From contig JAUYJH010000006.1 of the NCBI GenBank assembly GCA_030688705.1, forward strand, positions 1 through 21,778: 21,778 bases of DNA, read 5' to 3'. The translations under genes were made by a program, and so were the position numbers. The first letter of the stretch is position 1; each line of letters starts with the position of its first letter. The notes below the pieces were generated by a model. That model was not told where the DNA came from and did not search any database. It worked only from the letters and a program-made list of their open reading frames with translations. This stretch comes from Deltaproteobacteria bacterium (GTDB lineage Bacteria > UBA10199 > SPLOWO2-01-44-7). Below are positions 13,439-20,079 of the stretch, one piece after another.

Positions 13439-14082
13439 AGCAAAAAAAAGAGAGGGCCCAAAAAATTCTCAAAGTTTTGTACAAAACCTACCCCGATGTG
13501 GAGTGTGCTCTGCATCATGATGATCCGGTGCAGCTTTTGGTGGCCACCATTCTTTCGGCCCAATGCACGGATAAACGGGTCAATATGGTGACGCCGGCAT
13601 TGTTCAAAAAATATCCGACTGCCAAAAAATTTGGCCAAGCCGACTTAGAAGAATTAGAACAAGATATTCATTCAACCGGTTTTTATAAAAACAAGGCTAA
13701 GGCAATCAAAGGGTGCTGCCAGATTTTGGCCGCCAAATTCGGCGGAGGGGTCCCAAAAACAATGGAAGAATTGGTCGCGCTTCCGGGCATCGGCCGTAAA
13801 ACGGCGAATGTCGTTTTGGGGGTCGCCTACGGTACCCCGGGCATTGTGGTCGATACCCATGTGAAGCGCCTCACATATAGAATGGGGCTCACCAAACAGA
13901 CCGATCCGGAAAAAATCGAGAGGGAAATGATGGAAAAGATTCCCCCAAAAGACTGGACCGATTTTGGCCTTCTTTTGATTGCCCATGGCCGCGCCATCTG
14001 TGAGGCCAGAAAGCCAAAATGCCCGATTTGTCCGGTGAATCGGCTCTGTCCCAAAGTTGGATTGACAAACGAAAAAAAATAG
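13423..14082 (+). CDS. nth: Endonuclease III (base-excision repair DNA glycosylase/AP lyase)
   Basis: A 219-residue HhH-GPD glycosylase that removes oxidised pyrimidines and nicks at abasic sites. The helix-hairpin-helix LPGIGRKTANVV holds catalytic Lys126, followed by the catalytic Asp144 in VVDTHVKRL. The 4Fe-4S cluster ligands are complete: C193-x6-C200-x2-C203-x5-C209. LLVATILSAQCTDKRVN is the family's early signature. The length is typical (about 210-220). It overlaps polX by 16 bases and is followed after 17 bases by a ferredoxin. Confidence 0.97.
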   Translation: MAESVEQKKERAQKILKVLYKTYPDVECALHHDDPVQLLVATILSAQCTDKRVNMVTPALFKKYPTAKKFGQADLEELEQDIHSTGFYKNKAKAIKGCCQILAAKFGGGVPKTMEELVALPGIGRKTANVVLGVAYGTPGIVVDTHVKRLTYRMGLTKQTDPEKIEREMMEKIPPKDWTDFGLLLIAHGRAICEARKPKCPICPVNRLCPKVGLTNEKK

Positions 14083-14099
14083 TTATGTTCCCCGCCACT

Positions 14100-14333
14100 A
14101 TGGCCAATAAAGACGACAAAGTTGCAGAGAATGTCGGCGGCAAGTTTTATGTCGATCATCAATGTATCGACTGCAATCTTTGCCGCGACACCGCCCCCAA
14201 TAATTTCAAACAGCACCCGGATGGCGGTTATTCCTTCGTCTACAAACAGCCCGCAACTCCAGACGAAGAATCCCAATGCAAAGAAGCCAAAGAATCCTGC
14301 CCGGTAGAAGCCATTGGCGACGATAACGGTTAG
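14100..14333 (+). CDS. Small single-cluster 4Fe-4S ferredoxin
   Basis: A 77-residue ferredoxin. FYVDHQCIDCNLCRDTAPNNF gives the C-x2-C-x2-C set and SCPVEAIGDDNG gives the closing C-P, so one [4Fe-4S] cluster is expected; the extra Cys in SQCKEA may pair as a disulfide. It is a cytosolic electron carrier whose partner is not visible. I chose the ATG at 14100 because MANKDDKVAENV matches relatives; an ATG at 14085 would add five residues, and the long open frame from 14019 lies inside nth. Neither start has a good Shine-Dalgarno, so coupling to nth is likely. Its stop overlaps the convergent DUF3047 stop. Confidence 0.85.
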   Translation: MANKDDKVAENVGGKFYVDHQCIDCNLCRDTAPNNFKQHPDGGYSFVYKQPATPDEESQCKEAKESCPVEAIGDDNG

Positions 14334-15022
14334 GGAACTGCAGAAATCTTAAAATCAGCGTAGTCACAGGCGGCGGGGGTATGGGTCGCATTGCCGTCCG
14401 TCAATAGTGCAAATCCGGTGGGCCCCCGTTTCATTTTATGTTTGAGCAGTGTCTCATATAATTGCGGCACGTTAACAGTCTCCGACCGCCATGTCCCAAG
14501 ATATTTGGGCCCGCTCTCCAAAACTTTTATCGCCATCTCCCCCGGTTTTTTGTCAAACACCGTGCCTGCAGGCAGAAGGGTGGACCATGTAAATTTCAGC
14601 GCGGTGCCGGTTGTTTTTCCAAAGATGATGTAAACCCCGCAGGCGCTATCGTTGGTGGCGCCGTTGTTTTCCGCCGCTCCCTTTGGCAGGGTTTTGGCGC
14701 GCCATTTCCATTTGAAATAGGGAAAGGGGTCAAGATTCCAGTCGAACTCGCGGAAAATTTGTTCCGACAAATCTTTGTCGTCAAACGCCGCCAGATATTT
14801 TTTGCCGTTTTCCTCTTTAACGCGATAGACCTTTTTGGCATCGCCCCGTTGAAAGGGCCATGTTTTGAAATAAGTGGGGAACTGCCCGGGTTTATAGCGG
14901 CCGAAATTTTCAACGATTTTTGTTGATTGACCGAAGACCGAAGACTGAAGACCGAAGACCAAAAGCAAAACAAAAAAACAGGCGGCAAAAAAAAGGTCTT
15001 TGGTCTTCGGTCTTTGGTCCAT
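14330..15022 (-). CDS. DUF3047 secreted protein whose signal peptide is built from a repeat
   Basis: A 230-residue protein. The mature part fits DUF3047: ENFGRYKPGQFP, then YFKWKWRAKTLPKGA, then NDSACGVYIIFG, LKFTWSTLLPAGTV, then GFALLTDGNATHT and a closing ADFKISAV strand. It is probably a periplasmic beta-sandwich of unknown function. Residues 1-32 form a signal peptide: short basic MDQRPKTK, hydrophobic LFFAACFFVLLLVFGL, and a possible cleavage after VFGQS. Both ends of this peptide and the start codon are encoded by an inverted heptanucleotide repeat (14929-15034). No other start is available in the mature region. It lies 15 bases downstream of icd, so it may be cotranscribed. Its stop overlaps that of the ferredoxin gene. 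Confidence 0.85.
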   Translation of the reverse strand: MDQRPKTKDLFFAACFFVLLLVFGLQSSVFGQSTKIVENFGRYKPGQFPTYFKTWPFQRGDAKKVYRVKEENGKKYLAAFDDKDLSEQIFREFDWNLDPFPYFKWKWRAKTLPKGAAENNGATNDSACGVYIIFGKTTGTALKFTWSTLLPAGTVFDKKPGEMAIKVLESGPKYLGTWRSETVNVPQLYETLLKHKMKRGPTGFALLTDGNATHTPAACDYADFKISAVP

Positions 15023-15034
15023 AGTCTTTGGTCC
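14929..15034. repeat. Inverted heptanucleotide repeat array
   Basis: The left arm (about 14929-14963) is a tandem ACCGAAG-type heptamer (five units). The right arm (about 14995-15034) is its inverted counterpart, GGTCTTT/GGTCTTC, about six units. A T-rich/A-rich 31-base spacer lies between. The arms can pair over about 30 bases. The element spans the DUF3047 start codon and part of the icd-DUF3047 gap. The same heptamer style occurs as an intergenic repeat in related environmental genomes (recollection). Confidence 0.75.
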
Positions 15035-15037
15035 TCT

Positions 15038-16255
15038 TTATCCCATATTCGCCACGATCCGGTCGGCGTATTCAGAACTTTTAAGAAGCGTGGCCCCGGA
15101 CATCTGGCGTTCCAGATCATAGGTAACTGTTTTTTGCGCGATGGTCCTCTCAATACCGTTGATCACCAGATAGGCCGCCTCGGTCCATCCCAAATGCTCC
15201 AACATCATGACACCCGATAAAATAAGGGAGGTCGGATTCGCCTTGTCTTTTCCTGCGTGGGTCGGCGCGGTGCCGTGGGTTGCTTCGAAACAGGCGGCCG
15301 TGTCGCCGATGTTGGCCCCCGGCGCCATTCCCAAACCACCCACTTGCGCGGCACAGGCATCGGACAAAAAGTCGCCATCCAGATTGGGCGTAACGATTAC
15401 GCTGTATTCTTCGGGACGGAGCAAAACCATCTGGAACATCGCGTCGGCAATCCGGTCATTCACCAGAATTTTTCCTTCAGGGACCTTGCCTCCGTGTTCT
15501 TTAAGCTGGCTTTCCATGAATGTCGCGTCTCCGAATTCATTTTCAGCGACTTCATAGCACCACTGACGGAAGGCCCCCTCGGTAAATTTCATGATATTCC
15601 CTTTGTGCATGAAGGTGACCGTTTTGCGGCCCGTTTTTTTCGCGTAATTTAACGCCATTCGGGCCAATCGTTTACTTGCAAAAGGACTCATCGGCTTGAT
15701 GCCGATGGCAGAGCCTTCGCGGATGGTGACTTTCATTTCATTGACCAAAAAATTTCTGACTTTTTCGGCCTCGGGCGTGTAGGAGGCCCACTCGATTCCG
15801 GCATAAACATCTTCGGTATTTTCTCTAAAAATCACGACATTGAGTTTTTGCGGTTCTTTCAAAGGAGAGGGGACGCCGCCGAAATAACGGACCGGACGGA
15901 TGCAGGCGTAAAGATCAAGCAGTTGGCGCAGTGCCACATTGATGGACCGGATGCCGCCCCCAATAGGCGTCGTCAACGGCCCCTTGATGGCGACGACGTA
16001 TTCGCGAATGGCCTGCAGCGTTTCGCCGGGGAGCCAATTTCCGGTCATTTTATAGGCCTTTTCCCCCGCAAAAATTTCTTTCCAGATAATCTTCCGACCG
16101 CTGCCATAGGCCTTTTCAACCGCTTTTTCCATGACCAGGCGGGTGGCCGGCCAAATATCGACCCCGATGCCGTCTCCCTCGATAAAAGGGAGGATAGGGG
16201 CATTGGGAACCTTTAACTTGCCGTTTTCAATCGTGATCTTTTCGCCATTGAGCAT
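15038..16255 (-). CDS. icd: Isocitrate dehydrogenase (NADP-type)
   Basis: A 405-residue enzyme of the TCA cycle, oxidatively decarboxylating isocitrate to 2-oxoglutarate. Substrate residues align with E. coli Icd: S104, N106 and R110 in IRSINVALR, R120, R144 in IFRENTEDVYAG, Y151, and metal Asps in LNDRIADAMF and NLDGDFLSDA. Cofactor residues are mixed: Y379 and R383 in TYDLER match the NADP contacts Y391 and R395, but the loop HGTAPTHAGKDKANP has T332 and H333 where E. coli has K344 and Y345. NADP use is still likely but not certain. The ATG has a good GGAGGT four bases upstream. The gene is near aceA/aceB, which compete for isocitrate. Ser104 is the position phosphorylated by AceK in enterics; no aceK is seen. 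Confidence 0.95.
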   Translation of the reverse strand: MLNGEKITIENGKLKVPNAPILPFIEGDGIGVDIWPATRLVMEKAVEKAYGSGRKIIWKEIFAGEKAYKMTGNWLPGETLQAIREYVVAIKGPLTTPIGGGIRSINVALRQLLDLYACIRPVRYFGGVPSPLKEPQKLNVVIFRENTEDVYAGIEWASYTPEAEKVRNFLVNEMKVTIREGSAIGIKPMSPFASKRLARMALNYAKKTGRKTVTFMHKGNIMKFTEGAFRQWCYEVAENEFGDATFMESQLKEHGGKVPEGKILVNDRIADAMFQMVLLRPEEYSVIVTPNLDGDFLSDACAAQVGGLGMAPGANIGDTAACFEATHGTAPTHAGKDKANPTSLILSGVMMLEHLGWTEAAYLVINGIERTIAQKTVTYDLERQMSGATLLKSSEYADRIVANMG

Positions 16256-16275
16256 GGTACCTCCGAGTTGCCGGT

Positions 16276-16305
16276 TTTATATTCATGACACCCCTCTTTT
16301 TACAA
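16276..16305 (-). promoter_or_regulatory. Candidate icd promoter
   Basis: On the minus strand TTGTAA (16300-16305, 4 of 6) is followed after 18 bases by TATAAA (16276-16281, 5 of 6). The predicted start near 16269 leaves a 14-base leader containing the GGAGGT ribosome site of icd. The site lies in the 95-base divergent gap before the small orphan. Confidence 0.4.
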
Positions 16306-16350
16306 GGCAACTTTTTTTACGCCCCGTCGAAAAGGGTTTGGGAGAATCAC

Positions 16351-16848
16351 ATGGACGATATTAAAAAGGGGGGTATTGGTGGGTTGGGATTGGGGGCCAA
16401 GGGGGTGGTGCTTGATTTTCATAATGCGCCTGACAGAAAAATAGGGCCGCAAGCGGAGTTTTTTTATTGTGGCGGCGATGCGGAGTGGAAAAGCCTTTAT
16501 TGCGGTACAATCAGCATGGAGTATGCCGGTGAAAAATTTCCACTTTTTCTGGGATTAAACAATCGCCGAAAATTAACCGCCTTTAACGGCATCGATTTTT
16601 ATCTCAACGGCGTTTTAAAAGGGGGCCCCGTTTATGTTCCCCATTTTGGGCTTCGTAGCGGAGTCCGCTTTGAAGCCGGGCTGGGAGCGGCGCAGAAGGT
16701 GGGCAGTAGAAGGTTCTTTTGGGATTTGAACGCGGGGCCCCATCTTTTTTATGACAATCAGGCCGCGGGCGATTTTTGGGAGCACTTTAAGCTTTCTCCC
16801 TCCTTGATTTTTGGCCTGACGGTTTTTTTGGAATCTCAAAAAAATTAA
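16351..16848 (+). CDS. Orphan 165-residue beta-rich protein
   Basis: I do not recognise this family. The ATG at 16351 has a clear GGAG six bases upstream, so it is preferred over an ATG at 16285 that would add 22 residues. The protein is rich in glycine, phenylalanine and alternating hydrophobic patterns (GGIGGLGLGAKGVVLDF, FYLNGVLKGGPVYV, FGLRSGVRFEAGLG, SLIFGLTVFLES). This suggests beta strands as in small barrels, but no signal peptide is present. It is a single gene between the divergent icd and the convergent aceA, which it overlaps by 4 bases at the stops. Function unknown. Confidence 0.65.
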   Translation: MDDIKKGGIGGLGLGAKGVVLDFHNAPDRKIGPQAEFFYCGGDAEWKSLYCGTISMEYAGEKFPLFLGLNNRRKLTAFNGIDFYLNGVLKGGPVYVPHFGLRSGVRFEAGLGAAQKVGSRRFFWDLNAGPHLFYDNQAAGDFWEHFKLSPSLIFGLTVFLESQKN

Positions 16849-18098
16849 TCAACGGAAACCATTTTAAACTGCTCTTCTTCCGTTGAGCCGTGCATGGCGG
16901 TGGTGGAGCAGTCTCCCCCTGAAATTACTGAAGCCACCGCATCAAAATAACCGGTCCCCACTTCTCTTTGATGCTTGGTCGCGGTGTACCCCTCTTTTTC
17001 AGCGGCAAATTCATTTTGCTGAAGGCGGACATAAGCGGGCATCCCCTCTTTTTTATACTGTGTGGCCAGTTCAAACATCGAATAGTTGAGGGCATGAAAG
17101 CCGGCCAGCGTGACAAATAAAAATTTATAACCCATGGCTCCGAGTTCTTTTTGAAATTTGGCGATAGCGGCATTATCCAGATTTTTCTTCCAATTGAAAG
17201 AGGGAGAACAATTATAGGCCATCAATTTTCCGGGGAACTTGTTGTGAATGGCCTCCGCAAATTCTTTGGCCTCTTTCATGTCGGGGTGTGCTGTTTCGCA
17301 CCAGACCAGATCGGCATAAGGGGCGTAAGAGAGGCCCCGCGCAATGGCGGCCTTGATGCCGCCGCGCATTCCGAAAAAACCCTCCGGCGTTCTCTCTCCG
17401 GTTAAAAATTCTTTGTCTCTCGGGTCGACATCGCTTGTGATGATGTGAGCCCCGTTGGCATCGGTGCGGGCGATGATGAGCGTCGGTACCTCCATCACAT
17501 CGGCGGCAAGCCGTGCCGCAACGAGTGTTCTAATGAAATGCGATGTCGGGACCAAAACTTTGCCCCCCAAATGACCGCATTTTTTTTCGCTGGAAAGTTG
17601 ATCTTCAAAATGGACCGCCGCGGCGCCGGCCTCGATCATTTGTTTCATCAATTCAAAAGCATTGAGTGGGCCGCCAAAACCGGCTTCGGCATCGGCCACA
17701 ATCGGGGGAAACCAGTCGACACTATTTTTTCCTTCCGCATGATGAATCTGGTCGGCGCGCTGGAGGGTTCTGTTTATTTTGCAAACCATGCACGGGACGC
17801 TGTTGGCAGGATACAAACTCTGATCGGGATACATCTGTCCCGACAGATTGGCGTCGGCCGCCACTTGCCAGCCGCTCAAATAAATGGCTTTGAGTCCCGC
17901 TTTAGCCATCTGCATTGCCTGATTGCCGGTCAAAGCTCCGAGCGCGGCCACATAGGGCTCCGTATGGAGATATTTCCAGAGTTTTTCGGCCCCTATTTTG
18001 GCGAGTGTCTGTTCGATGTGAACAGAACCTTTGAGCCGTTTGACATCTTCCGGTTTGTAGGGTCTGGCGATTCCTTCCCACCGTTTGCTCTGCAGCAT
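16845..18098 (-). CDS. aceA: Isocitrate lyase
   Basis: A 417-residue enzyme splitting isocitrate to glyoxylate and succinate, the first step of the glyoxylate shunt. The KKCGH signature with catalytic Cys164 is at residues 162-166, followed by GGKVLVPTSHF. TGNQAMQMAKAGLKAIYLSGWQVA, ADANLSGQMYPDQSLYP and YNCSPSFNW are the usual ICL segments. Length is normal for the short bacterial type. I chose the ATG at 18098, which has a strong AAGGGGGGA ribosome site; the open frame extends to 18167, but those codons lie in a palindromic repeat. It lies downstream of aceB on the same strand. It allows net carbon gain from acetate or fatty acids. Confidence 0.97.
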   Translation of the reverse strand: MLQSKRWEGIARPYKPEDVKRLKGSVHIEQTLAKIGAEKLWKYLHTEPYVAALGALTGNQAMQMAKAGLKAIYLSGWQVAADANLSGQMYPDQSLYPANSVPCMVCKINRTLQRADQIHHAEGKNSVDWFPPIVADAEAGFGGPLNAFELMKQMIEAGAAAVHFEDQLSSEKKCGHLGGKVLVPTSHFIRTLVAARLAADVMEVPTLIIARTDANGAHIITSDVDPRDKEFLTGERTPEGFFGMRGGIKAAIARGLSYAPYADLVWCETAHPDMKEAKEFAEAIHNKFPGKLMAYNCSPSFNWKKNLDNAAIAKFQKELGAMGYKFLFVTLAGFHALNYSMFELATQYKKEGMPAYVRLQQNEFAAEKEGYTATKHQREVGTGYFDAVASVISGGDCSTTAMHGSTEEEQFKMVSVD

Positions 18099-18114
18099 AT
18101 TTCCCCCCTTGTTT

Positions 18115-18197
18115 GTGTCATTCTGAGCGCAGCGCCTGCCTGCCGGCAGGAAGAATCCCGTTATCACCGGGATCCTTCACTCCGTTCAGGATGACAC
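18115..18197. repeat. Composite palindromic repeat between aceB and aceA
   Basis: GTGTCATTCTGAGCG at the left and CAGGATGACAC at the right are inverted ends of an 83-base palindromic element. A perfect 12-bp palindrome, CCTGCCGGCAGG (18139-18150), is nested inside, looking like a second element inserted in the first. The type (TGTCATTCTGAGC...) is a common dispersed intergenic repeat. Its hairpin lies in the putative aceBA transcript. Confidence 0.8.
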
Positions 18198-18198
18198 C

Positions 18199-19725
18199 CT
18201 ACAAATAATCATACGCAACGAGCGTTAAAAAATCGGCGCATTCCGGGGCTGTCATCATTTGATCAAATAACTCTCCGGCCAGCGTATATTTTCCAGTGGC
18301 GAACTGTTTTTCACCGACGGTTGTTTTGATTTTTCCGAGTTCTTCTTTTAAAGTATCGTGCACCTTCTGTGCCGTGAATTTTTTGTGGCGCACCCATTGC
18401 CAAACCTGCGTTCTGGAAATCTCCGCCGTGGCGGCATCTTCCATTAGGTTATAGAGCGGCACACAGCCCGATCCGCGAAGCCAGGCCTCGAGATATAAAA
18501 CGCCCACGTTGATATTGGTGCGAAGGCCCTGTTCGGTGATGTCTCCCTGCGGGACTTTCAACAAATCTTGCGGCGTTACCCGCACCTCTTCACGCAATTT
18601 GTTGAGCTGATTCGGTGTCGGCATATATTTATCAAAAATCTCTGTGGCGACACCCACCAGACCGGGGTGGGCGACCCAAGTGCCATCATGGCCCGCTTTG
18701 GCTTCGCGTTCTTTATCAGCGCGGACTTTTGCAAGTGCCGCCTCGTTGGCCGCCGGGTCATTTTTGATCGGGATTTGCGCCGCCATCCCCCCCATTGCAA
18801 AGGCCCCGCGCTTATGACAGGTCTGAATGAGCAGATCGACATAGGCTTTCAAAAAAGCCTTGTCCATGGTGACTTGCGAGCGATCGGGCAAAATAAATTG
18901 CGGATGATTTTTGAATTTTTTGATGAAGCTAAAGATGTAATCCCATCTGCCGCAGTTAAGACCTGCCGAATGATCGCGAAGTTCATACAAAATTTCATCC
19001 ATTTCGAATGCGGCTAAAATGGTTTCGATCAAAACGGTTGCCTTGATGGCGCCGTTTGGAACCCCTAATTCTTTTTGGGCGAAAACAAAAACATCGTTCC
19101 ATAAACGGGCTTCGAGATGACTTTCCAATTTAGGGAGATAAAAGTAGGGGCCGGTTTTGCGGGCGAGCAACTCTTTGGCGTTATGAAAAAAGAAAAGGCC
19201 GAAATCAAAAAGACTTCCCGAACAGGGTTTGCCATCGACCAAAAAGCTTTTTTCAACCAGATGCCAACCCCTTGGGCGAACCATCAGCGTGGCGGTTTTT
19301 TCGTTGAGTTTGTATTCTTTTCCTTCGGGACTTTTGAAAGTGATCGTGCGGCGGACGGCATCTTTTAAATTAATTTGGCCGTTGATATTATTTTCCCAGG
19401 TGGGGGAGTTGGAGTCTTCAAAATCGGCCATGAAGACCTTTGAGCCCGAGTTCAAGGCATTGATAATCATTTTGCGCTCGACCGGCCCGGTAATTTCGAC
19501 GCGACGGTCTTGCAAATCTTGCGGCACAGGGGCGACTTTCCAATCGCCTTGGCGGATATTTTGCGTTTCTTTTAGAAAATCGGGAAAAATGCCCTTATCG
19601 ATCTCTGTCTGCCGCTCTTTGCGCCTTTGAAGGAGCTTTTCGCGCGTTGGATTGAATTGGCGATGCAATTTGTTGACAAAATCTAAAGCGTCGTTGGTGA
19701 GAATTTCGGCGCCGAATTTTTGCAT
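18199..19725 (-). CDS. aceB: Malate synthase A
   Basis: A 508-residue enzyme condensing glyoxylate with acetyl-CoA to malate, the second step of the glyoxylate shunt. It has the malate synthase signature region: KATVLIETILAAFEMDEILYEL and HSAGLNCGRWDYIFSFIKKF (about 255-275). The C-terminal GSGCVPLYNLMEDAATAEISR segment holds the catalytic Asp of the LMEDAATAE motif. FMADFEDSNSPTW and VRPRGWH are also present. The length is near that of the family (about 530). The ATG at 19725 has no evident Shine-Dalgarno. aceA follows 100 bases downstream on the same strand, so the two form a shunt operon interrupted by a repeat. A palindromic cluster lies upstream (19744-19801). Confidence 0.96.
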   Translation of the reverse strand: MQKFGAEILTNDALDFVNKLHRQFNPTREKLLQRRKERQTEIDKGIFPDFLKETQNIRQGDWKVAPVPQDLQDRRVEITGPVERKMIINALNSGSKVFMADFEDSNSPTWENNINGQINLKDAVRRTITFKSPEGKEYKLNEKTATLMVRPRGWHLVEKSFLVDGKPCSGSLFDFGLFFFHNAKELLARKTGPYFYLPKLESHLEARLWNDVFVFAQKELGVPNGAIKATVLIETILAAFEMDEILYELRDHSAGLNCGRWDYIFSFIKKFKNHPQFILPDRSQVTMDKAFLKAYVDLLIQTCHKRGAFAMGGMAAQIPIKNDPAANEAALAKVRADKEREAKAGHDGTWVAHPGLVGVATEIFDKYMPTPNQLNKLREEVRVTPQDLLKVPQGDITEQGLRTNINVGVLYLEAWLRGSGCVPLYNLMEDAATAEISRTQVWQWVRHKKFTAQKVHDTLKEELGKIKTTVGEKQFATGKYTLAGELFDQMMTAPECADFLTLVAYDYL

Positions 19726-19743
19726 CGGCGGTTAGAAACCAGA

Positions 19744-19801
19744 CTTGACGCAAGCTGTCAATATAAGAAGCTGATTTAAATCATACTGCCTTGACTGCAA
19801 G
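19744..19801 (-). promoter_or_regulatory. Candidate operator region upstream of aceBA
   Basis: CTTGACGCAAG (19744-19754) and CTTGACTGCAAG (19790-19801) are near-identical and each is partly self-complementary. A perfect 12-bp palindrome, TGATTTAAATCA, sits between them (19772-19783). A perfect TTGACA on the minus strand (19756-19761) has only a poor -10 (TTTCTA, 19733-19738) 17 bases on. The cluster lies in the 92-base gap between tRNA-Lys and aceB. A regulator of the glyoxylate shunt binding here is plausible but inferred. Confidence 0.4.
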
Positions 19802-19817
19802 TCGCGGCATTTTTTTG

Positions 19818-19890
19818 TGGGCTGTGCAGGGATCGAACCTGCGACCCGGTGATTAAGAGTCACCTGCTCTACCAACTGAGCTAACAGCCC
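19818..19890 (-). tRNA. tRNA-Lys (anticodon CTT)
   Basis: The reverse complement is a full cloverleaf with acceptor stem GGGCTGT/ACAGCCC, D arm TAGCTCAGTTGGTAGAGCA, anticodon stem GGTGA/TCACC around CTCTTAA, and T arm GCAGGTTCGATCCCTGC. The anticodon CTT reads the lysine codon AAG. The discriminator is A at 19818 and CCA is not encoded. It lies upstream of aceB on the same strand; no strong terminator separates them. Confidence 0.96.
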
Positions 19891-19907
19891 ATACAACGAC
19901 AAATTCG

Positions 19908-19952
19908 AAACTCCAGTATCTAAATCCTAAACAAATTCCAAGCCCCAAATTT
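19908..19952. repeat. Second copy of the tRNA-linked dispersed repeat
   Basis: These 45 bases match positions 567-611 at about 41 places, in the same orientation and at the same side of a minus-strand tRNA gene (18 bases from the tRNA 5' end here, 15 there). The inverted right half present at 630-667 is absent here and another element follows instead. Confidence 0.75.
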
Positions 19953-19961
19953 TAAGCCCGT

Positions 19962-20072
19962 TGTCATTGCGAACCCCTTCAGGGGTGAAGCAATCTCCCG
20001 GTTTGAAATACGCTTGTTCACCGAGGGATTGCTTCGTCCTGCTTCGCTATGCTCGCAGTCCTCGCAATGACA
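19962..20072. repeat. Palindromic element with TGTCATTGCGA ends
   Basis: TGTCATTGCGA (19962-19972) and TCGCAATGACA (20062-20072) are perfect inverted ends of an 111-base element. Inside, GAAGCAATCTC and GGGATTGCTTCGTCCTGCTTCG continue the inverted pattern. This matches a widely dispersed bacterial repeat style. Together with 19908-19952 it fills the gap between tRNA-Lys and the AI-2E family gene, which otherwise holds no gene. Confidence 0.8.
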
Positions 20073-20079
20073 CACGTAT

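Noticed and set aside
14019..14099. Long ferredoxin start at 14019
   Set aside because: It lies within nth and would add residues unlike any ferredoxin; the cluster-binding part begins after the ATG at 14100.
18099..18167. N-terminal extension of isocitrate lyase to 18167
   Set aside because: The extra codons are a translated palindromic repeat; the ATG at 18098 has a strong AAGGGGGGA site and starts the normal family sequence.
19733..19761. Sigma-70 promoter for aceB built on the perfect TTGACA
   Set aside because: The matching -10 (TTTCTA) agrees at only two of six positions, so it is kept only as part of the regulatory region.
553..20072. CRISPR array
   Set aside because: The repeats are palindromic, scattered and of several unrelated types; none forms regularly spaced direct repeats with unique spacers.
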